Shown here: positions 5,600 to 6,386 of the stretch, one piece after another
How positions within the stretch are numbered: the first letter of the stretch is position 1
Layout of the letters: the number at the start of each line of letters is the position of its first letter
Origin: an uncultured Rhodospirillaceae bacterium
Lineage (GTDB): Bacteria; Pseudomonadota; Alphaproteobacteria; MPNO01
Assembly (NCBI GenBank): GCA_937916005.1
Contig: CALGIA010000447.1
Span: forward strand, 1 to 6,386
Direction: 5' to 3'
Length of the DNA stretch: 6,386 nt
Notes under the pieces: generated by a model
Databases searched by the model: none
Told to the model about the DNA's origin: nothing
The model's input: only the letters and a program-made list of their open reading frames with translations
Program-made: the position numbers and the translations under genes

Positions 5600-5604
5600 G
5601 GAGG
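5600..5604 (+). promoter_or_regulatory. Shine-Dalgarno (GGAGG) fixing the start of the GGDEF protein
   Basis: GGAGG sits 6 nt before the ATG at 5611, an ideal distance. It argues against the upstream in-frame GTG (5548) and ATG (5578), neither of which has such a site. Confidence 0.8.
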
Positions 5605-5610
5605 CCATTA

Positions 5611-6345
5611 ATGAAAATAAGCGGAACAAACCGAGCCGACGCCATCCGACCTGGCGCGCAGAGTCGCGCATCCAGCGCCGCATACAAGGCGGCCGCGGCC
5701 ACCGCCGTGCGCAAGGTCGATAATGTCTCGTTTCTAGGCATTCCGGAAAACGAACTGACGCCCAAGGTGCGCGAGGCGATGTCGATGTTACTGGCCGAAG
5801 TCGACACCATGCGCAGCGAGCTCGATGAGCAGCGCCAACGGATTTCGTATCTGGAGGAGCTTGCAGACCAGGATACATTGACCCCGGTGGTCAATCGCCG
5901 CGCGTTTGTACGCGAACTCACCAGAGTGGTGTCCTACGGCGAACGTTACGCGACGCCTTCCAGCCTGCTCTATATTGATCTCAACGGGCTCAAACAAATC
6001 AACGACACCTACGGTCATCCGGCCGGAGACGCGGCGTTAATGAAGCTGGCCACCATTTTGACGGAACAGGTCCGGGGATCCGATGTGGTCGGCCGCCTGG
6101 GCGGTGACGAATTCGGCGTCCTGCTGGTTCATGCCGAGGAAGCCGTGGCGACCGAAAAGGCGCTGCAACTGACCGACATCATCGACTCGAACCCGCTTTA
6201 CTGGGAATCCCACGAAATACCCATCAACGTGTCATTCGGCGCACACACATTCACCGGCGGAGAAGATGCGGGCGATGCGCTGGCCGCCGCCGATCGCGCC
6301 ATGTATATGCAGAAAAATGCGCGCAAAGCCGATGCGGACCTCTGA
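5611..6345 (+). CDS. GGDEF-domain diguanylate cyclase, soluble, with N-terminal coiled coil
   Basis: This is a 244-residue protein. The GGDEF domain (about 87-240) would make the second messenger c-di-GMP from two GTP. It begins with DTLTPVVNRRAF (89-100), contains the metal- and nucleotide-binding stretch YIDLNGLKQINDTYGH (121-136) and the intact active site GGDEF (164-168). Arg155-x2-Asp158, five residues before GGDEF, is the inhibitory I-site for product feedback, so the enzyme looks active and self-limiting. Residues about 50-88 (from LTPKVREAM to YLEELAD) are a probable coiled coil for dimerisation. The first 40 residues are Ala/Arg-rich and probably disordered. There is no membrane segment, receiver, PAS or EAL domain, so the controlling signal is not evident. 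It is divergent from purE across a 150-bp gap. Its own promoter could not be identified with confidence. Confidence 0.93.
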   Translation: MKISGTNRADAIRPGAQSRASSAAYKAAAATAVRKVDNVSFLGIPENELTPKVREAMSMLLAEVDTMRSELDEQRQRISYLEELADQDTLTPVVNRRAFVRELTRVVSYGERYATPSSLLYIDLNGLKQINDTYGHPAGDAALMKLATILTEQVRGSDVVGRLGGDEFGVLLVHAEEAVATEKALQLTDIIDSNPLYWESHEIPINVSFGAHTFTGGEDAGDALAAADRAMYMQKNARKADADL

Positions 6346-6363
6346 CATCACGCACATGACCGC

Positions 6364-6386
6364 ATGATCCGGGAGGCAACCGGCCT
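6364..6386 (+). CDS. possible first codons of another gene (N-terminal fragment)
   Basis: An ATG at 6364 opens a frame reading MIREATG to the window edge. The opening MIREAT is common in GNAT acetyltransferases, but seven codons are not enough to call a family. No Shine-Dalgarno is seen upstream. The stretch may equally be untranslated. Confidence 0.15.

Noticed and set aside
5548..5610. Upstream GTG (5548) and ATG (5578) as starts for the GGDEF protein
   Set aside because: Neither has a Shine-Dalgarno, whereas the ATG at 5611 has GGAGG at ideal spacing. The extra residues would cover likely leader and promoter sequence.

Overview
This 6.4 kb window is GC-rich, densely coded and looks like the chromosome of an alphaproteobacterium. 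The main reasons are a bacterial COQ9-family protein (ubiquinone biosynthesis, largely alphaproteobacterial outside eukaryotes), an alphaproteobacterial-style second peptide deformylase, and a class I purE. The species cannot be named from this sequence.

Left half (1-3169, all on +): an oxygenase/transport block. It holds the C-terminal part of a Rieske-type mononuclear-iron oxygenase (cut by the window edge), a YeeE/YedE (TsuA-like) sulfur-compound membrane transporter, and a second, complete Rieske oxygenase of the vanillate O-demethylase (VanA) type that is a diverged paralogue of the first. No reductase partner is visible. The likely job is oxygenative demethylation or hydroxylation of an aromatic or similar small molecule, possibly with a sulfur link through the transporter. 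The substrate cannot be read from the sequence. A consensus TATAAT box and a good Shine-Dalgarno suggest the second oxygenase can be transcribed on its own. A bidirectional terminator closes the block.

Middle (3180-4954): a housekeeping block. rpsU (ribosomal protein bS21, GTG start) lies on the minus strand and shares the terminator. A 267-bp divergent intergenic region with two short inverted repeats separates it from def (peptide deformylase). def overlaps a COQ9-family gene by 4 nt, so those two are almost certainly co-transcribed.

Right end (4951-6386): purE (minus strand, class I N5-CAIR mutase) converges on COQ9 so tightly that both stop codons lie in one TTAA. purE has a recognisable promoter of its own and no purK next to it. 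Divergent from purE is a small soluble GGDEF protein (diguanylate cyclase) with an N-terminal coiled coil and an intact I-site. The last 41 bases hold at most the first codons of another gene.

Most of the window is ordinary. The part most worth a second look is the oxygenase-transporter-oxygenase arrangement. I see no convincing evidence of a wholly new system, CRISPR array, insertion sequence, tRNA or rRNA.
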